A stretch of DNA of 64,000 nucleotides, from contig JAQFVV010006275.1 of the NCBI GenBank assembly GCA_028023455.1, positions 124,001 through 188,000 on the forward strand. The letters run 5' to 3'. Positions 50,201 to 62,444 of the stretch are shown here, one piece after another. Made by a program: the position numbers and the translations under genes. This DNA comes from Epiperipatus broadwayi. Its lineage: Eukaryota > Onychophora > Udeonychophora > Euonychophora > Peripatidae. The number at the start of each line of letters is the position of its first letter. The stretch's first letter is position 1. The notes beneath the pieces were generated by a model, which was not told where the DNA came from, searched no databases, and saw only the letters and a program-made list of their open reading frames with translations.

Positions 50201-52219
50201 TAACTTTTGATATTTGAGCAAATGTATATCATCTGTCTGATGATAATAGTGAGATTTCTTTACATATACTGTATAATCAATGCTGAAAAAAAAATGTAGA
50301 CTGATATAATAAGATGCTCACAAATTTTATTGTTGAATTATTCTACTTAATATTGGCAAAGATTAATTGAGAAAAAAAGTCAGATGATGTAAGAAACACA
50401 TAGATCTTTTTTAAGAAATATATTTTATTTATTAATTTTATATTTATAAAATAAAAAAATCAACATAACATGGCTGTTATAATGTAATGGAAATGCTTCA
50501 TTTAGTATGAAGGTATGTAGCAAGAGGGTTAACTAGTATGCTTGCCAATAACAAAGGCAATTTTTTTGATAAAGAAAGCAATTAGTTATAAAAATTTGCA
50601 TTCAAAATAACAATATTTATGGCAAAAAATGAATAAGGTCAGCACAGCATCATAAGTAATGTCATCAACTACAATACCAAAAAAAAAAAAACTCATTAAA
50701 AATACTATTAAATTACATATATAAAGACAGTTTAGTATAATAATAATTCTTAGAATTAAGAGGGAAAAAAACTTTGGAAATTGTTTTTAGTTAATAAAAA
50801 AAATCAGCAAAAAATAAATAAAAAAGTTATATATTTTTGTTTAATCTTTTTATATCTATATCAAGATTGAATTTATCAAATTAAAATGAGCATTAATTTT
50901 GTCTTTTGTAAAATAACTGTTATATTAATCATTTTTTAAAAAGTACATGATATTTACATGTAGCTTTTGTTTGAATAAAGTGATTTTTAGGAAAAAATTA
51001 ATGTTAAAAATTATGTGATATCAACAGAAAAATCACTCTTAATAACTTTCTTATTGTTTGTTTGTTTTTTTAATTGAAAAATGGATTTTTATATTTCAAA
51101 CAAATATTTTCATTTTTTGAACTTTTACTTTAATTAAATTTGTCTAAAATATAGTTTTAATACTTTAACTGGATATATTTTATTAGCATTGTTTGTCATC
51201 CAAAATGGGATTTTTAAAAAAAAACAATCTATATGCTAAATAGTTATATAATTGAAATATTTGTGTACCTATGAAATATTTTTTATAAAGAATAAGAATA
51301 TTATAATATTTAAAAATATTAAAAAAATAAGATGAGTAAAATATTTGATCTGCTAAATTATAGATACATATATAATTGAAATTCTAATAATTTGAAATAT
51401 TCGTGCTTATGAAATAAATAATTGATATGTATGAATAAAAAAAATGTAGTATCTAACTTGTAAAGATATTGTAATATTTTACTTCATGAAAAAGTTTGGT
51501 AAAATATTTGACAAAAGATCATCTATCAAAATTATAAAATCTTTATATTCTTTTATTATATGAAATATTTATGAATTCCAATAAAAGAACAATAAAAGTA
51601 TTTTTTTTTCACCGATTGTATTGTACTACAACAAAATAATGTTGAACGCAAAAGTTTTAAAAAAAAAAACACTTCCAAAAGATAAACCGACTTGTTTCTT
51701 TTAAAGCTAGGAAAAAATGGATGATTTTTAAATCACTTTTGCACATGCTACATAGAAAAAGCATATAAATTAAAATTGCAACTTCCACCTACATAAAATT
51801 ACTGAAACAACAAAATACTAATAAACATATTAATAAATAAATCTTTAAAAATTTGAGATTTTGTCTAAACAATATTAGAAATAAAAAACACCAGTTTTTA
51901 TGGATTCAAACCATGACTAATATACAATATTCAAACCATGCCACTATAAAGTACTTCAGCTATAAAATATTTATGGAAAAATTAATGAAAAATAAGATGT
52001 TTTTTTTTTCATTAAATACATTTTTGATTTGAAAGCTGATATGAAGTTCTCTTTGTTGATAACATTATTGTCATGTTTTTATTTATTTGTAAGAATAGTT
52101 TTATTATTTATAGCATTTTCAGCAATCATCTTATCTGAATTTTTCATTATTTGGAATAGTTTTATTTTAACAGTTTAATATAATTATTTGATATATAAAA
52201 TTAAAAGCGTGTGAAGCGC
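47291..52219. other. Long non-coding stretch
   Basis: AT-rich throughout, with a C10 run at 47759-47768. A less AT-rich patch at 49840-50100 contains a minus-strand GTAAGG donor, but all three preceding frames are stopped. I see no convincing exon, RNA gene or element over nearly 5 kb. Confidence 0.4.
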
Positions 52220-53965
52220 TTGAAAGAGAAGCTATAGAGAGTGCAAAAAATATTAAATGCTAAGCACTTTCGAGGCCGTTTGCCTCATATTCATAGCGAT
52301 AATGTGAAATGCAGAACAGAGAAATAAAGGCGATATGCAAAGTATATGCAAATGATTTTGATAGCCCAATGTTTGGAAATGTCAAAGCAGGTGTCACATC
52401 TATTGATGGAGTTATTGTTGCCATTAATGAAGTACGCTTCTCTAATTTTCCGTTTGATGTCGTTATTCTCTGTGTAAACTATTTTGGGGTTGGAGGGTTC
52501 AAATATATAGCCTGTCTTCTTGAAATGTTCTAAGAATGTTGAAGAATTGTCATTATTTTTCTTTGCTCTATTGTAGGTGTATCTATGCTGAGGGGGGCCT
52601 GTTGGTTATGCTGGCTTTAATTTCACCATAATAAATGGTGCGGCATCCAGGTTGGGGGCATGAGATGCTATAAACAACATGGGGGGTCTGAGAAGGGTCG
52701 ATTTTGTCTTTAGAATTATTGATTAGATGATTGGTACAAGGGGGTGTGTGAAAACTGATTTAAATTTGTTGGCCAAGACTTTAATTAGTTGGTTGGAGAT
52801 TTTAGGTATATGTGGGAGGGTAATATATGGAAGCTTAATATCATTATTATTGTTTGCGATTTTCTTATAAAATTGTTTAATTTTATGATTAATGGTGTTG
52901 AGTTTGTAGCCTGCTTGTAGTAGGTCTTTGGTGTAGAGATGTATATTATCTTTTCTATCAGATTCAAATTTACATAGTTGCATATTTCTGTATAAAAATG
53001 CATGAAGGCCTGCAAATTTGTGAGAGCTTGAGGAATTGGAGTGTGGGTTTATAAAGCCTCTGATTTCAGGGGGCTTTATCATCATTGAATAATTTATTGT
53101 TCTCTCATCATGCATTAGATGAAGGTCAAGGTATTTTAGACTGGGACACATCTTCTGTGGAGTTGATGGTTAGATTGGTGTTTTATAATAAGTCTTGTAT
53201 AATACAATTTGTAGTGTGTTGATTGGCTATGATGAATATATCATCTACATGCCACATGTATATAATGTGAGTGCAGTCAGCTTGGTATTTGGATATAATT
53301 AGTTTTTCAAAATGATTAAGGAAGATGCTAGTGACGTTTCCATTGAGTGGGAGACCCTTAGGCCAACCATTTTTCATGTTGTACCAATTGTACTTACATG
53401 TGGCATAGATGTGTTTGTCCATCCATGTCAAGAATGAAACAATGAAATTGATGCGTTCAGATGAGAGAATGTTGGTCACTTCCTGTTGGATGATCTGAAT
53501 GGATTGTTTTCGATCAACTCATCCATATAATTCTTTAACGTCGAGCATAGTCATGCAGAAGTTGTCCTCGATCGTGGCATTTTTGATTTTGTCCACAAAT
53601 TGAAACGAAGAATTAATGGAATAATTTCCAAATCCCAAGCTATCTATTAGTAGTTGATTAATCAGTTTAGCAGTTTGGAAATAATGGACTCCCCCAAAAT
53701 CCATCATTAAACCCAGCGGTTCTCCAGGCTTATGAAGTTTAACATTAGCAAATATTCTCGGAGCTTTAGTGGAGGATGGATAAACTTGACAGTATTCTGA
53801 CATTGAAATGCCTTAGTTTTTATGTGGGCGGAGAATGGATGAAACAAATTTATCGCGGTTAAGCTTGTTGTTGAAATGTGCGACTGGAGTGAGTTGGAGA
53901 TTTGAAATTTGTTTGTCTATTTTCATCTTGTAATCTTGAGAATTTAAAAGCACAAACCTGTTGCT
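52220..53965 (-). mobile_element. Penelope-like element with GIY-YIG remnant, minus strand
   Basis: Reading leftward from 53965, the order is that of a Penelope-like polyprotein. FVLLNSQDYKMKI is N-terminal. CQVYPSSTKAPRIFANVKLH then KPGEPL is the RT entry, and TMLDVKELYG (53519-53803) is the first catalytic Asp. NGWPKGLPLNGNVTSIFLNH and YMWHVDDIFIIAN (53183-53479) are the GLP and VDD motifs. LKYLDLHLMHDERTINYSMM and the thumb/helix region follow (52723-53151). VYSISCPQPGC then YYGEIKASITNR (about 52596-52680) is GIY-YIG. Stops lie between the pieces, so it is inactive, but it is better preserved than the copy at 27682-28790. Confidence 0.85.
52723..53803 (-). pseudogene. Penelope-like reverse transcriptase, three open pieces
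   Basis: Open pieces of 94, 98 and 142 codons at 53519-53803, 53183-53479 and 52723-53151 together cover most of the reverse-transcriptase core. They contain the VDD catalytic box (HVDDIF), the GLPLNG motif, and a Lys-rich helical C-part (HKIKQFYKKIANNN) before the endonuclease. In Penelope-like elements this enzyme copies RNA while the GIY-YIG nuclease nicks DNA. Three breaks (stops or frameshifts) separate the pieces; no attempt is made to join them. Confidence 0.8.
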
Positions 53966-54479
53966 CTTAAATCAAATAATTTTTTATAGAGTTTTTAAAA
54001 TAATTATTGTTTTAAAATTTAAAATAATGACATTAAAATATAGATCCTATTTCAAACTAGTAGATTTGATTATTATTTTTTAGAAGCAACTGTTGCTAGG
54101 TAACAAATCTCTTAGGTAATGCATTAAGGACATGAGTAACTCTGAACTTGTTTTACAAAAAGAAAAATCCTAACCGATTCTCTGACAATAATTGCATTAT
54201 CAGTAACTTGGTTAAAAGGAAATGTAGCATCAGCAGCATAAGGATTTAAACATAAGTTTAAGAACTGATAAGAAAACTTAAGATCTTATGGATTAAAATT
54301 GCAAAGGAGATTTTAGTCACTTTAGATTTTTTTAATGCAGTGAAGTTAAGATATGCTGAAAAACAATCCTATTAAATCAACGGATAGTGTTCTTTCATAT
54401 GATAATATTTTTAACATATGCAAGGAGTATTTTGATTATATTTTGAGTAATCATACCATTTTTTGATATATTCATTCTA
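53966..54479. other. Unassigned spacer between Penelope-like and LINE remnants
   Basis: Possibly the 5' part of the LINE that follows, but no motif is readable. Confidence 0.35.
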
Positions 54480-56010
54480 TTTAGATTTGAACAGAGAGAG
54501 ATATTGAAGTTGATGTTATTAAAATTATTTTTGGTTATAGAATGCAGTAAAAGTTTTGAAATATGGTAATGATATGCTTAATTCAAAATGTTTTTTTTGG
54601 ACTATATGGAGTCATGGCATTGCTCCATTCTGATCTTAATTAAGCTTCTATTATTTCAACTTAGAAAAGTAAATGGGCTAGATTAGAAAATAATTGATTG
54701 CAGCAGAAGCATTTTATTGATTATATTGCTTCTAATCATAGATGAATGATTATCAGAGATTTAATGTTGTTGTGAAACCTTGAAGAAATGAGTTTATTGC
54801 TGCCGTGAAAGTACAAGAAAAATGTAATAAGCAAAGATATGATTTATATATTAATTTTATCTATTTACTCAAGATATTAATTTAAAAGGTTGGGAATTAA
54901 CAGATTGCTAATCACTATGTATTTGTATTGACAACTACATAACATGAGGCTGTATTATTACTACTGTTGGAAAATTGAGGCATTTGAAATGAAAACTGGT
55001 GTTAAACAGTCATATACACTAGCTCCAGTTTTGTTTTTCCATTATGGTAACGGATTCACAAACTAGACATCAAAATGTGATATATATTTGATGGTGGTGA
55101 TTTTAACTTAATTAATCAAAAGCAAAAACATAACTCTGCTTCTTTATATATATATATACAAATTTATATTGTGTAGATGACTGCTATTCTTGCCAATTGC
55201 AAAGAATAATATATAGAATGTTTTTGCTGTTTTAAATGCTTTTTATGGAGCTTTGTTATTAATAAAAAAACTTCCTTTTTTTTTTATTAATCAGTAAATA
55301 ATAGAAGAAAAATCTTCCAGATATTTTTGTGTTAAATGATTATCAACTTGATAATGTGAATCATTTTAATATCTTGGTAGCATTTTAGATAAAATCCACA
55401 ATTAGATATTGTTATGCAATAAAAACTTCATTGTATCACTTCATCATTTAACAACTGAAAGACATTATTTAGCATAGGAATATGACCATTTCAATCAAAT
55501 TAGTTGACATAATCCTATTATTCTATCAAATTTATTGATTGCAGTGAGATATTGAATCTCTATCAGTGCAACATAAGCATTGTAAATTTTTTTATTTAAG
55601 AGTGCTTTATGATATTTTGAAAATATGCTTGATTGGACGATTACATATAAGACCAATCTTGAAATGTTTTTCTACTTTTTTTATTATGATTATATTGAAT
55701 CTACATTTGTAAGAGCATATTCTCATTGGATTGGGTGTATGAAACAGTTTAAAAATACTAATCTATTTAAATAAAAATATTTTATATGACCTTGTACATA
55801 GTTTTCATTATAGTATTATAGAAGAAAAAAAAATGTCATTGAACATTGTAATGATTATCTCAAAAGCCTCTCTAAGGAAATACATTATCATTTGATTTCA
55901 TTGGAATATGTCTGTAAACAAAACACAATAGAAAACTACAACTAGACAAGATATAGAAAGAAATCTTCAGAAATTGTTAAACAAACAAATGCCTAGCTTG
56001 TGATAGACAT
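54480..56010 (+). mobile_element. Highly decayed LINE (jockey-type RT and C-terminus)
   Basis: With many stops and frame changes, plus-strand fragments follow the order of a LINE reverse transcriptase. VLKYGNDMLNSK is near 54555. VQEKCNKQRYDLYINFI is near 54810-54860. FEMKTGVKQSYTLAPVLF (about 54980-55035) is the TGVKQG..LAP motif. FDGGDFNLI follows at about 55088. After RT come WIGCMKQFKNTNLFK (about 55730-55775) and a region like LKSLSKEIHYHLISLEYV at about 55860-55915, ending by KQTNA at about 55990. These match the endonuclease-RT LINEs common in invertebrates and differ from the copy at 3900. The YADD box is lost. Confidence 0.7.
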
Positions 56011-56780
56011 ATAATTTTCAAATTTATTTGCATACTCATCACAAAGCTCACTGTTTTTTGTTTCTCTCTACCCCTTCCCTTTTTGAAGTTAGAATGGTCA
56101 TATTTGTTTATGAATAGTTAATAGTAAAATAATTTATAAATTCCTTGTTGCTTTATTTCAGTAAATAGACCTTTCCCTCTCACATTTAGTAATGTATAAA
56201 AAAAAGTTAATAGATTTTCCTGTGCGAATTATCCATTTTGTCATAATTAATCAATAATGAGATGAAAATTGAAAAGCAGAAAATTACCAGAATAGAAAAA
56301 GTGAATCTAAAGCATATTAATGATTGATTCAGTATATTGAAACTCATTAATGAAGTCAAGTTCTATCACTATAAACTTTTTTAAATGATCAATCCTTACG
56401 AAATTTTACTTGGTGTTCACAGTCATTAAAATTTGTATAGCATTTTGATAGTGTAATATTCTTAATAATATTTTTTATTTTGTACTAAAGATTACTTATA
56501 AAAAGATATCTGAGGACAATGCTGTATGGAATCTAATTGCATATTAAGAATAGTCAATATTTTCTTCTGATATAAAATTTTTTTTATTTACATGTGCCTC
56601 AGAGAATTATCTGATACAAAATATCTATGGCAGAGATGGCACAAAAAAAGGAACAATAGGTTAATATAAGAGTAAATATTGAAAAGATAAAAAAAATATA
56701 TAAAGTGATTTGTATGCTGGTGATAACAAGCTTTATTTATAGCTGTGAGAAAGTTTTGTAGATAAAGAAGAATAGGTCTT
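56011..56780. other. Non-coding AT-rich stretch
   Basis: No feature recognised. Confidence 0.4.
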
Positions 56781-56892
56781 GCATTGGTGGTCGAGAGGTC
56801 AGCACGACTGCCTTGCACTTGCAGGCAGTTGCCCGGGTTGCGGGTTTGCATCCTGACCGATGCTATGACATTTTTAAAAAAAAGAAGAAGAA
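56781..56892 (+). mobile_element. tRNA-derived SINE, copy C
   Basis: 56781-56863 forms a tRNA-like fold with acceptor GCATTGG against CCGATGC (one G-T pair). It has A-box-like TGGTCGAGAGGTCAGC, an anticodon-side stem CTGCC/GGCAG and B-box-like GGGTTTGCATCC. TATGACATTTTTAAAAAAAA and a GAAGAAG tail follow. It shares structure and 3' end with copies at 19480 and 21993. The best-preserved 5' half of the three. Confidence 0.75.
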
Positions 56893-57389
56893 TAGAGAAA
56901 ATTAAAGTTAGCCAGTAAATAGCATGAGAAATAGTAAAATTATCGTTGAACTGCTAATAGTTACTGGATATATTAGGCATGTTTTTAACTGGAAACATTA
57001 TGGATTTAGACAAGAAGAGCAAGAGATCCAATTTAAATAGAGAAGACTAACTGGATGTTGTTTAGATAGAGGGGGAAATTAAAGACTGTTGTTTTTCTTG
57101 AAAGGCTTTTGGTAAGTGAATTATATATATTGATTATAAAAAATCTCTATATTCATTGTTATCATTTTTTAAAATCTTTTTTTATTCTGTGAATCAGTTT
57201 TATCCCTATATATATTTTACAATTTCACCAATGTGTCAATCATATTTCTGTGATTAATTTCAAGATTTATTTCCAATTATTTCTTTATATAATTATCTTC
57301 ACTTCATTTTATATATTGGAATTAATGAGCCAATTTTGAAAGAAAGATAAAATTTAAAAAAGGAATTATTTATTTATTTAATTACATTA

Positions 57390-57404
57390 CCCCCCCCCCC
57401 CCCC
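57390..57404. repeat. Poly(C) tract, 15 bases
   Basis: Fifteen consecutive C within AT-rich DNA; the complementary G run could form a quadruplex together with other strands. Length may be affected by sequencing error. Confidence 0.85.
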
Positions 57405-57559
57405 ATTTATTAGAGATGATTGTTATTTATCCAAGAATTAAAAGATATTTTGAAGATTATATAGAGGTTTTTTTTGGAAGAAAAAGATTTAGAAAAGGGG
57501 TAAAATGTGGGTGTTGAATTATTAGAAAATCATTGTTTTTGATAATAATAGAATTCGCT

Positions 57560-58150
57560 TTGTAAAGGAAAAGTTTATTGAATAGATTTGCTGATGCTAT
57601 GGCAATGCTTATAATTAGTGAGGATGATCATAGCAAAATTGATCGAATTTATAATAAATTTGGGTGAAGAATAAATGTAGAAACTTAAGCAATAAACGGG
57701 AAAGCAGTGAATGAAAGTCTAATAATAATAAGTTGTATATCAAGTTGTGATGTTTTTAAATACTTTTGAAGTTTATAACTGATTATGGAAATGATGATTG
57801 AGAAATTAATGAATATTGGAATAGTCATTAGACTTAAAATAATTTGTTACAACATTATTATATAACTCTTTAATTAAAGCTACATCAAAAATAAATTTGT
57901 TAAATGTATTGTATAGAACAGAAATTTTAAACATTAAAAAAATAAAGGAGAAAATATTGTAGACTCTAGAAATGCTGGATTTTTGAAATATATATATAAT
58001 AGATTATTTATTGATGAAATTAATATAAGGAAAAGAATAGTTTGAATGTATATTTAGAGGTAAATGAATTATGTTAATCATATGGAAGAAACTATGAAAG
58101 ATAAGAGAAAGGGAACTAAAAGAAAGATTTAGTAGATGAGTTATAAGACT
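57560..58150 (+). mobile_element. Decayed LINE reverse-transcriptase 3' half
   Basis: Plus-strand frames give RFADAMAMLIISEDDHSKID (about 57587-57645), a changed [FY]ADD box with its usual following helix. RINVET-like and SCDVFKYF follow (about 57740-57770), the place where LINE RTs have KYLG. Then comes ITDYGNDDXEI, and a C-terminal portion with YCIEQKF and TLEMLDF near 57910-57985. Many stops. Distinct from the LINEs at 3900 and 54480 by position; clade uncertain. Confidence 0.55.
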
Positions 58151-58464
58151 GAAGTAGGTATAAACTTTCAAAGAACAAATCTGATGATAATAATGTTTGG
58201 AATAATAATTTGTTTGGGCTATTTTTTGGCAGATAATTGATGATATGCTAAAAAAACATATTTGAGATATTTAACAACTGGCAAATGATTGTGATGTGTT
58301 GAATATTTTACTTGTATATATTAAAATTTTTTAAATATATAAATATTATATATACTTGGGGAAAACAAAATCAAGACAGATGTCACATGACCTAATTTAA
58401 TAAGCTTGTATTTATAAATGTTATATATAGAGCTTGCAAAATAAGTTTTTAACAAGCTTGCAGA
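58151..58464. other. Non-coding AT-rich stretch
   Basis: No feature recognised beyond the end of the LINE remnant. Confidence 0.35.
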
Positions 58465-58530
58465 ATATCCCCAACCGCCCGGGTTTGTGCTATTGGAACA
58501 CTTAAGCACACCCATACCAATTGACTAATG
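58465..58530 (-). repeat. GC-rich patch with tRNA A-box-like sequence
   Basis: On the minus strand GCATTAGTCAATTGGTATGG resembles a tRNA 5' half, followed by AAACCCGGGCGGTTGGGG. No B box or acceptor partner is found. It may be a diverged or truncated relative of the SINE family, but the link is weak. Confidence 0.25.
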
Positions 58531-59574
58531 CTTGTTTATTCAAAATTAATAGCTTTTAATAATAGTAAATTAACTCTTATTTTTTTAGCAGTCTTAAAAC
58601 TTATTTAACTGAATTAATCTTTATTATAATTAGCATTAATAAAATACACTTTTTATTAGCAAATGATTTAAATAAAAATGCATTTTAATAAGCAAGTAAT
58701 TTAGATATTAATATTCAGCATTAAAGATTTCAACTTAGTTATTAACGTTTAATTTTAACATTGATTTTTAACATAGTAGGTTCCCTATTAAAATAGTTTT
58801 AGAAACTCTTTAATAGCTCTTAACATTAATTCACTATTATACAGGGTAAAAGTATTCCTAACATAAGCAATTTGAAATCATTTACAATTACAGATGAGTT
58901 TAAAGCACTACAGTAAAAATAGGAAAAATATTTTTAATACAACTAAGGCTTATAAAAGTTTTTTCAAATAACTTAACATTGAAATATTAAGTCTTGATAA
59001 ATTGGTTTGCAATATAAATTAACTTATTGAAAATTTATTTATACATATAAATATATTTAAACAATTAAATGACTAGAAATTTAGTTTTACTGACAATCTA
59101 AAGGTTACAATATGCATATATACAAATAAAATGAACGTTAGTTAAAAAACTATTGTAATAACAATAAAAACAATAGATATAATAGTTAATTACCATTTAT
59201 TATTTTTATTATATATATATAAACACATCAAAAGAACCATTTTAGGCAATAGAGATAACTTATTTAGCCTTAGGGAAATAGTAATTGATAAATTTCTTGA
59301 CAACATCAAAGACAAATATTATCTGTCTTTACAGGGATAAAAATCTCCTTATTTCTGTTTTTTATATATATATGCTACGGGGGAATAACATTATTATGAT
59401 AAGACATAATATACTCCTTTAGTTTATGGGAATAAATCACTAATCTACACTCCATATAATTAGAATGCCTTTCTTGATTTGCTGTTGATGTTAGTAGCAT
59501 CAATCTTTCTTAACTCAACTGTTGAAAGAAACAGTTGCAGTTCTTGATTTAGCTGTTGAAGAAAACAGAGAAGC
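58531..59574. other. Non-coding AT-rich stretch
   Basis: Nothing recognised. Confidence 0.4.
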
Positions 59575-61720
59575 AGGCCAGTTGTGAAAAGATGAGGGAG
59601 AATAGTTTAGTAATCCTAACTAAGATAAATCTCACTAAGTTAAAAAAAAAAAAAGTTTTATGAAATGGATTTGGAAAAAAAATTGTGTTAAGTTTAATTG
59701 GAAGCTGAGCATCACATAAGTCTCACCATCCAACCTGTTTAGTAAAGAAAGTGTAGAAGAATAACCCTGAAATAATCTACAAGCCTTGTCTTTATTCAAG
59801 AGCATGACTGTTCTGTCTGTTTGCCTGAATTGAAAAAGGATTAATTTATTATTTGTATTAGTCTGACCTGTAAATTATTATATTGGAAAGGGGAGATGAA
59901 GAAATTCAGCCTTTGGGTTATCTGAAAATGGATAAATTTAATTGTGTATATTACACTGGAAATATGTTTTAATGGAGAAGCTTACAAGAAGAAAACCAAC
60001 ATTTAAAACCTGAAAATTATAACTGCCAAAGAATAACTCACAAGAAAACAAAACCATGGTCATCTAAGGCATTGTAATGTGTACAATATATCTACATTAA
60101 ACAGAGACAAAACTCTATATAGTAAGACCACTCAGTGCAAGCAAGAATAATCAATGGATGAAAGAATGTTTGTGCATAAAATCCCTATCTACTTCATACT
60201 CATCCAATATCCCCAGACTAGTTTCTAGCTTATGGATTTCATCAGTGAGGAGTTTGGAGGGAGGGGACACTGCATTTAGACCTTAGGCTCTAATGTAATA
60301 CATTAGCCACCATTTTTTACCTTATTAGCTAACTAATCCAAAATGAAAACAATAATGTTTTCAATTCAAGCTCATTAGCTTATATAGCCATATGGATCTG
60401 AAATCAGTTCAGCATCCATACATTTTGATGTCTGGGGATATATGCACAAATCTTCCTGCCACCATTGATTATTCTGGCTTGCCATGAGTGGCAATATTGT
60501 GTTGAGAGTTTTTTCGGTTTTAACAGCTTATGTAGTATAAAGAATGGTTATCCTGTGCTGTTTTGTGGTTATTGATGTACCAGACTCCAATAAGTATGGA
60601 TGCTTATCTGAGGTCAGATCTACAAAATTACAAGCTAATGAACTTGAATTGAAAATATTCTGTTTTCATTTTGGACTCAAAGCTTTATAGTTATTTAATA
60701 AGGTAAAAAGTGGCTGCTGTAGGATTGTATTAGATCCTAAGATCTAGGTGCAGTGCTCCCAAATCCAAAACTCTTCATTGATGAAAGCCATAAACTGGAA
60801 ACTAGTCTTGGGATATTGAATGAGTAGGTGCTAGATAGGGATTTTATGCACAAACCTTCCTGCATCCATTGCTTACTCTGGCTTGCACTGAGTAGCACTA
60901 CTGTATGGAGAGTTTTGCTTGTTTAAACAGCTTGTGTAAGCATCAAGAATGGTGATCATATAATGTTTAGTGATTTATACCTACATTTTTAGTTGAGTTT
61001 TCAAATAATAATAATTAATGGTAAAGAATAATTTTTAGTATTTTTTTAAATTGAAACATGTTTTTTTCTTTATCTTATTTTTCTACCAAAATTTAATTGC
61101 ATATCTACCTTTTTATTTTCGTAATTAAATTTTTTTTTTTTTTTTCAATTTTACTTATGGAAGGGAGAAATAATTCTGTTTAATGTTAATGTTAATCAAT
61201 TGAATTAATTAGAGTAGATAACGAGTTAATATTACTTATATGAAATTATATTTTTTCCCTGATAAAATGTATGAAAGTTGAAATTATATTATTATGTCAT
61301 TTGTCAATTTTCTTAAATATTTTTTATTCATTAGTTTATTAAATAATTGTTAAAAACATAGTTTTAATGTCTTTATTTCTTTAGCTGTCTGTTCTATGAA
61401 TTGGCAGTGTGTACTTTCTCGATTTCATTAAAGCATAATGTTTTAGAAATTTGTAAATTATCCCAATAAGTCTATGTCAATTATAGGAGAGTAAATCTAT
61501 AAATTTATACTTTCTCTTGTTCATTGTGAATCCCTAGTGTTCTTACTTCCTAAGTTAATTTAGAATAGTAGTGGTTTATTGATTTATATATGGGTTTTAT
61601 GTTTGAATTTAGATATCCAGATAGTTTTCTGGGTGTTGAAAAGCTATCACTTTAAAATCCATTCACTTCATTTAATTTTTTTGTTAGAGAAAATTTAAGT
61701 TATAGTTATCTACACATTAG
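59575..61720. repeat. Diverged direct duplication, copy 1
   Basis: Collinear with 62445-64000. At the left, 59640-59900 matches 62500-62740, with shared words AGTTTT...GAAATGGA, AAGCTGAGCATCAC/AAACTGAGCATCAC, ATCCAAC and AAGCATGAC. At the right, 61020-61720 matches 63340-63990, with shared words TTCTATGAATTGGCAGTGTGT/TTTTATGATTTGACAGTGTGT, TTTCTTGTTCA, and TCCATTCAC. A foldback of about 850 bp (60107-60958) interrupts copy 1 only. Either an old segmental duplication or two copies of a long interspersed repeat. Confidence 0.75.
60107..60958. mobile_element. Large foldback element with internal direct copy
   Basis: 60107-60420 and 60594-60916 are inverted copies of about 310 bp. Matches include GCATAAAATCCCTATCTA and its partner, CCAGACTAGTTTC, AAAATGAAAACA, and GATCTGA...AGCATCCATA. 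In the 173-bp centre, 60442-60552 is a direct copy of 60846-60957 (GCACAAA(T/C)CTTCCTGC, then CTCTGGCTTGC-like, then AAGAATGGT). No transposase frame is present. Confidence 0.8.
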
Positions 61721-62444
61721 TGTATCTTATTATCTTATTCCAGGAAGGTTTCTATTTTATTTTTTTTTACTTTCTAATGGTTTTTTATTGCCAGAGTTTG
61801 CATATCAACCTCATAACTTTCTCTAAACCACTCTATCAATTACTCTTAACTATTTTCTTTTTTTTAGATCATGTTTTTTTCTCTTGGCTTTTGTTCAGCT
61901 TTTGTAGATTCTTTCAACATACTCTTCAAATTCTTTTGACTCCAATGTTAAGAAGAATTCTTTTTTATTATATATTTTTTTCAGAATTAGTTATTAAACT
62001 TATTAACAAAGAGCAATTTATTACATGATAGTATGACAAATTTCAGATATTTTAAATAAAAATATTTATGACTTATTAGGGGTAGTTTCTGTAGTCATTT
62101 TATTTGTCTATTAGTTTATAACTTAAAGGAAAGAGATAAGCAGGCAAAAATTTTTAAAAATGCTGTTTTCCATTAATTGAAAGAGATTCTGTTCTTTTCT
62201 AAAAAAAAAAAAAGAAATATTTTTCAAATTAAAGTACAATTAAAGCATTATCTTGTTACTGATAATTAAGAAGAAAAAATAACTACAGTGGAATTCTACA
62301 ATGATTAAGTTATGATTGGAATATTTTAATCTTGTTATTTCTGAGATAGTGTGTGATTGGATGGGTACAAAATTATTCTAAAAAGATAGGAGGGCAGATT
62401 AATGCATTAGTCTTTAGTGGCTAGTCAGTAACAGTTGATCTTGA
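61721..62444. other. Spacer between the two duplication copies
   Basis: Contains a 102-codon hydrophobic, Phe/Leu-rich plus frame (61720-62028). It has the composition of T-rich DNA and no initiation, splice or family support; I treat it as chance. Confidence 0.4.

Noticed and set aside
52309-52533. 74-codon plus-strand frame
   Set aside because: Antisense to the 3' part of the minus-strand Penelope-like element.
61720-62028. 102-codon Phe/Leu-rich frame that resembles a membrane protein
   Set aside because: T-rich DNA naturally encodes Phe/Leu/Ile. No start context, splice sites or counterpart in the duplicated copy.
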